NCBI GenBank assembly: GCA_015350385.1 | Contig: WNKI01000002.1 | Coordinates: 4,239,653 to 4,303,652 of the forward strand | Reading direction: 5' to 3' | Length of the DNA: 64,000 bases | Source of the DNA: Aculops lycopersici | Taxonomy: Eukaryota; Arthropoda; Arachnida; Trombidiformes; Eriophyidae | Shown here: positions 63,820 to 64,000 of the stretch, piece after piece | How the letters are laid out: each line of letters begins with the position of its first letter | Position numbering within the stretch: position 1 is the first letter of the stretch | Position numbers and translations under genes: made by a program | The notes under the pieces: model-generated | Told to the model about the DNA's origin: nothing | The model's input: only the letters and a program-made list of their open reading frames with translations | The model's database searches: none

Positions 63820-64000
63820 GACCTGTAGATGTCCAGTGCCCTACTTAATCTAAATGACGTAAATGACTCGGTTGAGGCGGCAGCACTAATAGATCAAAAT
63901 CACCCTGTAAAGGTTCAAGAACCGATAGATTAGCACGCTGAGTTTGTTAGTTAAATTATATAAGAGAAATGGGCCAATTGAATTGATTGTTCCACGGAGA

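Larger units (their letters stand above)
62120..64000. other. Upstream region of mucin-like gene, no supported gene
   Basis: Contains the mucin-like gene promoter, a palindrome at 63037-63057, a short GA run at about 63162-63179 and repeat copy 2 (63611-63819). A possible two-exon minus-strand frame (62842-63162) was considered but not accepted. Confidence 0.5.

Noticed and set aside
8735..63825. Recurrent CAGGTG/CAGGTAG (E-box/Zelda-like) hexamers and heptamers in noncoding DNA
   Set aside because: A rough count is near or only slightly above the chance expectation for these motifs, so no enrichment is claimed without a proper background.
1..64000. CRISPR arrays, operon-like units, riboswitches, rRNA genes
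   Set aside because: The window is eukaryotic nuclear DNA; no such structure was seen. All regular repeats are microsatellites.

Overview
The window is nuclear DNA of an animal, most likely an arthropod. The evidence is a Shaw-type Kv3 potassium channel, an acetylcholinesterase, a C-type lectin, Rheb and a DNA2-like nuclease, plus GT/AG introns with GTAAGT or GTGAGT donors and AATAAA poly(A) signals. A small secreted Lys/Pro/Tyr peptide of a style I associate with mites and spiders, together with few and short introns, makes a mite plausible. That placement is an inference and the species is not identifiable from the sequence alone. Coding DNA is punctuated by Ser/Asn/Gln/Thr/Gly-rich low-complexity tracts, even inside well conserved enzymes and channels.

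Layout. 0-5.3 kb: one very long intronless, low-complexity protein of unknown function, entering from the left edge. 5.6-17.6 kb: a compact housekeeping block with Rheb (-), a Cab45-like EF-hand protein (-), a Ctr copper transporter (-), a FAM21/WASH-like protein (-), an MFSD6-like transporter (+, one 90-bp intron), VPS28 (-) and O-GlcNAcase (+). 17.6-26.5 kb: about 9 kb without a supportable gene, with microsatellites and hairpins. 26.5-31.2 kb: acetylcholinesterase in three exons with a transmembrane tail, followed by a low-complexity ORF. 31.6-32.2 kb: an assembly gap flanked on both sides by the same compound microsatellite. 33.3-33.7 kb: a two-exon secreted peptide gene (-). 36.7-41.1 kb: a five-exon protein with three C-type lectin domains (+). 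41.2-46.3 kb: Shaw (-), tail to tail with the lectin. 46.3-54.4 kb: about 8 kb of noncoding DNA. 54.4-57.8 kb: a divergent pair, a DNA2-like nuclease (-) and a SART1 C-terminal-like protein (+). 58.1-62.1 kb: a mucin-like type I membrane protein (-). 62.1-64 kb: noncoding, including the second copy of a ~210-bp dispersed repeat.

Most striking: the DNA2-like protein keeps every visible residue of the iron-sulfur nuclease domain, but its helicase half has lost Walker A and Walker B and ends before motif III in one uninterrupted 870-codon frame. It shares a 287-bp intergenic region with a SART1-like gene that holds only the C-terminal domain, and a 43-bp inverted repeat lies in that region. A second 43-bp inverted repeat with the same 19-5-19 geometry, and several 12-14-bp perfect hairpins, lie elsewhere in noncoding DNA. 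O-GlcNAcase ends before its pseudo-acetyltransferase domain. Acetylcholinesterase carries Ser at both Torpedo positions 119 and 201, which are known organophosphate/carbamate-resistance sites. Several genes place AATAAA on or next to their stop codon.

Functional themes: mTORC1 signalling (Rheb), endosomal sorting (VPS28, FAM21-like), metal and secretory-pathway biology (Ctr, EF-hand protein), O-GlcNAc cycling, neuronal excitability and cholinergic signalling (Shaw, Ace), genome maintenance (DNA2-like) and splicing (SART1-like). The genes are mostly monocistronic. Adjacent divergent pairs share 0.3-0.65-kb promoter intervals and convergent pairs have very short 3' spacing.
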